A stretch of 64,000 nt of DNA from Shewanella sp. OPT22. Lineage in GTDB: Bacteria; Pseudomonadota; Gammaproteobacteria; Enterobacterales; Shewanellaceae. The DNA lies in the NCBI RefSeq assembly GCF_004168585.1, contig NZ_PGVH01000040.1, positions 1 through 64,000 on the forward strand, in the 5' to 3' direction. A program made the position numbers and the translations under genes. This document shows positions 63,001 to 64,000 of the stretch, piece after piece (the stretch's first letter is position 1; each line of letters opens with the position of its first letter). The notes below the pieces were generated by a model. The model saw only the letters and a list, made by a program, of their open reading frames with translations. It ran no database searches and had not been told where the DNA came from.

Positions 63001-63497
63001 GCGACTAATCCCAAACCACCTTGAACCAATTCATACGGTTGAGAATGCGTTACAATGTTTTCTGTGATAGCAAGATCAACAGCATCATAGATAAAGGGCG
63101 TGCTTGGATCTCTTAAATTATGCCCTATAGCCGATTCATTGCTTGTAATGGGGTAAACTTGATTAACAATAAAGTTGGGGGCAATGGTAAACGCTCTTAA
63201 CCCTTCATTAGCGTGATAAAGCGCTGACATAAAACTGTCGATATGCTGCCGACTCGAATCACTATACGTGGGGTCGCTTTGCAACTCACTTTCAACAAAG
63301 TGCGCAAGACTAGATACTAACTTTAGACGTTGATTAATGACAGCGCTAAGCTTTGCTTGATATTCATTAACAGAGTATTCGGTGGAATTATAATAGCGCT
63401 CAAATAAGTAATTTCGATACCACTGATCGGCATAAAACCAAATCAAACCGGCCACGAAAAGTACAAGAAAAATAATAAAGCGCTTAATAGATAACAT
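60018..63497 (-). CDS. Double-sensor PAS-GGDEF-EAL c-di-GMP signalling protein
   Basis: A 1159-aa inner-membrane protein. Membrane span 7-24; CHASE-type periplasmic sensor 30-250 (GLRAFTIAPNFIVNQVYP); spans 255-276 and 317-336; a second Cache/CHASE-like sensor 340-545; span 552-573; PAS 592-700; GGDEF domain 713-870 with intact GGDEF (794-798); EAL domain 888-1135 with EALMRW (922) and DDFGTGYSSLNY. The usual RxxD inhibitory site is SEYD, so product inhibition is likely absent. Both enzyme motifs are intact, so the net effect on c-di-GMP cannot be told. Translationally coupled to the nucleotidyltransferase-fold gene. Confidence 0.9.
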   Translation of the reverse strand: MLSIKRFIIFLVLFVAGLIWFYADQWYRNYLFERYYNSTEYSVNEYQAKLSAVINQRLKLVSSLAHFVESELQSDPTYSDSSRQHIDSFMSALYHANEGLRAFTIAPNFIVNQVYPITSNESAIGHNLRDPSTPFIYDAVDLAITENIVTHSQPYELVQGGLGLVARLPVFQDDKVWGVVSVVLDIVSTLENAGVIGPSSEFDFAFRSDNGNVFFGDPTIFDTSSLIRKIKLPSGYWEIAAQPRNTESGIEWQANLFGIFLAALILLILGALYSFYQHVYLAERSYREQENELADSKGLISGVVGSKLRQTRPTFITPAIATIAILLACIAFFYFIQTQNKQQDSQELTSNLEVVVNEIGSQINANRDYLEILAEELGSGTLSINSFEQKAARYVKDHPGIINITFADESFTIRNTAPYDQNKQVIGLKLSLAEPERASRLAKELKVTVFTKPFVVIQGKPAFEFYVPVYRGDKFLGTLGAVYSIPNLAEEMILSNLSSRYNISFLNERRKPIYTLSDIEHSMRLAHSVPFPYLNQSLWLKFSVKQSHFSNGMQLILLVILLFISGIVFSFWLQFKESARVWQTGKSLLESQQHFHSIAHSAPIAVVITQPESGKILYANLRAEELLSSLGEAVVGKNIRDFYANPDDRKLFIDLMIHKQRVDGFELKIKTDSGRYVWGSLSSKMVDYAEGKALITSVTDLTQQRTYQDQLYKKANFDELTGLPNRGMAFERLTSAINIAKQNQGEVVLMLLDLDDFKKVNDSFGHNAGDKLLKQISKRIRGVISEYDTIGRLGGDEFVIILTAPDSVKNAEQIAHEVIDLCSRPVLIQHYEVVVGCSIGLACFPQDGNDYETLTKNADAAMYESKVNGRNALCFYSNKMSQDIQQRLVMENELRQALKRDELYIVYQPIIDGDTGRVIAAEALMRWQNDRLGNVSPEQFIPLAESLGLISTFGEWLLDQACHQVKKWQKIENGPEYVSVNVSSRQLRNDVIIEDVKLALTLHQLPASVLELELTESALIEHTEENERIFDTLHQMGVRLAVDDFGTGYSSLNYLRRFSFDTLKIDRSFIGDIPDKKDAIELVQAIHSMATSMGMKIVAEGVENREQLSFLQELGCDAIQGYYISKPLSKQDIISFCSQKQQQVVTIIESVKKEEGSLI

Positions 63498-63779
63498 AAA
63501 AGTTAATTTGCTCTCAGAATAATTGTTTTTATAACAACAAACTAACGTTCAACCTTTCCTTCATGCGCACGTTTTGTTTGCGCAGTTTTTTAGAGTCCTT
63601 TCAAAAATAAGGCAAATTCGGTCAGTAGTATAAATGTTCAAACGTGTATAGCTCGCAACGTACGGTATTATATATCACAAGCTTAAGAATTAAAGATAAG
63701 AATCCGTCACAACATTCACAAAATGATAATAAATACTGATTATTTAGAGCAGGTGATTTACAAATATACAGCTTGGAGA

Positions 63780-63803
63780 TGGAGAGGAAGATTTTCCTCT
63801 CCA
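63780..63803 (-). terminator. Stem-loop after the YbaY/YscW-like gene
   Basis: TGGAGAGGAA and TTCCTCTCCA form a 10-bp perfect stem with a 4-base loop, 8 bases past the stop. No T-run on the minus strand. The rest of 63498-63779 holds no gene I can support. Confidence 0.5.
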
Positions 63804-63810
63804 TTGAGAA

Positions 63811-64000
63811 TTATTTAACCATCTTCATAATGACTTCAACGGTGTTTTTTCCGTTGTTAATCACTGGATACCTATCATAAGTCTGGAATAGCACTTTATT
63901 GCCATTTTTAATTAACGCAACGACCCCGTAGTTAACATCATCTTTGACACTTTCAGCCGGAAGAATAAACTTAAATGGAACAGGGGTTACTGCTACATTA
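63811..64000 (-). CDS. YbaY/YscW family protein, 3' part (runs off the window)
   Basis: The last 62 codons of a minus-strand gene ending at the TAA at 63811. The visible part reads ...NVAVTPVPFKFILP, then VNYGVVALIKNGNKVLFQTY and DRYPVINNGKNTVEVIM. The PFKF, VNYGV and YPV pattern is that of the YbaY/YscW (type III lipoprotein-like) domain, usually a periplasmic lipoprotein of 100-190 residues in enterics. The N-terminus, including any lipobox, is outside. The domain name refers to the YscW pilotin; it does not by itself imply a type III system. Confidence 0.65.
   Translation of the reverse strand, partial: NVAVTPVPFKFILPAESVKDDVNYGVVALIKNGNKVLFQTYDRYPVINNGKNTVEVIMKMVK

Overview
The window reads as the chromosome of a low-GC (roughly 40 percent by eye) marine gammaproteobacterium, most like the Alteromonadales/Pseudoalteromonas-Shewanella-Vibrio side of the class. 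The basis is the conserved neighbourhoods: lolCDE next to a PilZ gene, seqA-pgm divergent from a ybfF-type esterase, DUF2788-ybfE-fldA, earP with an Arg32-type efp, yejK-yejL-yejM, cysB and ompW. I could not search databases, so the genus is an inference. No rRNA, tRNA, CRISPR array or insertion sequence was recognised.

Region by region: (1) 1-4138 is an integron cassette array read leftwards, with nine attC sites and ten cassettes: six with genes on the minus strand, three near-identical copies of a gene-poor cassette, and one cassette with no convincing gene. At its right (5') edge are a candidate attI junction, a candidate Pc promoter and an orphan LexA/SOS box, but no integrase gene. The array looks like an integron that has lost intI. 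(2) 4372-8647 holds a GFA-family protein, the lolCDE lipoprotein-release transporter and a PilZ-like protein. (3) 8671-16305 is accessory: a MocR-type regulator that lacks its PLP lysine, two GNAT acetyltransferases, a VOC protein that begins inside a short repeat, an amino-acid permease, a fatty acid desaturase and a 533-aa protein with internal repeats. (4) 16357-24100 has the branched-chain keto-acid dehydrogenase operon under a palindromic operator, astE, msrA and a 711-aa solenoid-like protein. (5) 24329-30778 is the pgm-seqA / ybfF / fldA / earP / efp block. (6) 30830-38570 has a complex inverted-repeat element, cysB, a membrane coiled-coil protein, a PqaA-type protein, yejK-yejL-yejM and a YjbQ protein. 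(7) 38597-48739 has an orphan acidic protein, a large lipoprotein metalloprotease, an ABC ATPase with an M1-peptidase/permease fusion, and a SulP transporter. (8) 48846-64000 has DTW, MsrB-MsrA fusion, 2OG-Fe(II) oxygenase, PLP deaminase-like, YccF, M23 peptidase, PTPS-like and dihydroorotase genes, a second effector-like protein, ompW, a nucleotidyltransferase-fold protein, a double-sensor GGDEF/EAL protein and the 3' end of a YbaY/YscW-like gene.

The two least ordinary observations are the headless integron and a pair of unlinked proteins (14704-16305 and 57303-58358). These two share an N-terminal module that resembles, in layout, the translocation domain of Salmonella SPI-2 effectors such as SifA and SseI; one of them ends in a CaaX-like tetrapeptide. 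No secretion apparatus lies in the window, so the effector idea is an inference. Housekeeping links are clear: LolCDE moves lipoproteins, SeqA with a cluster of DnaA-box-like sites points to replication control, EarP modifies EF-P, and the Bkd and AstE enzymes degrade amino acids.
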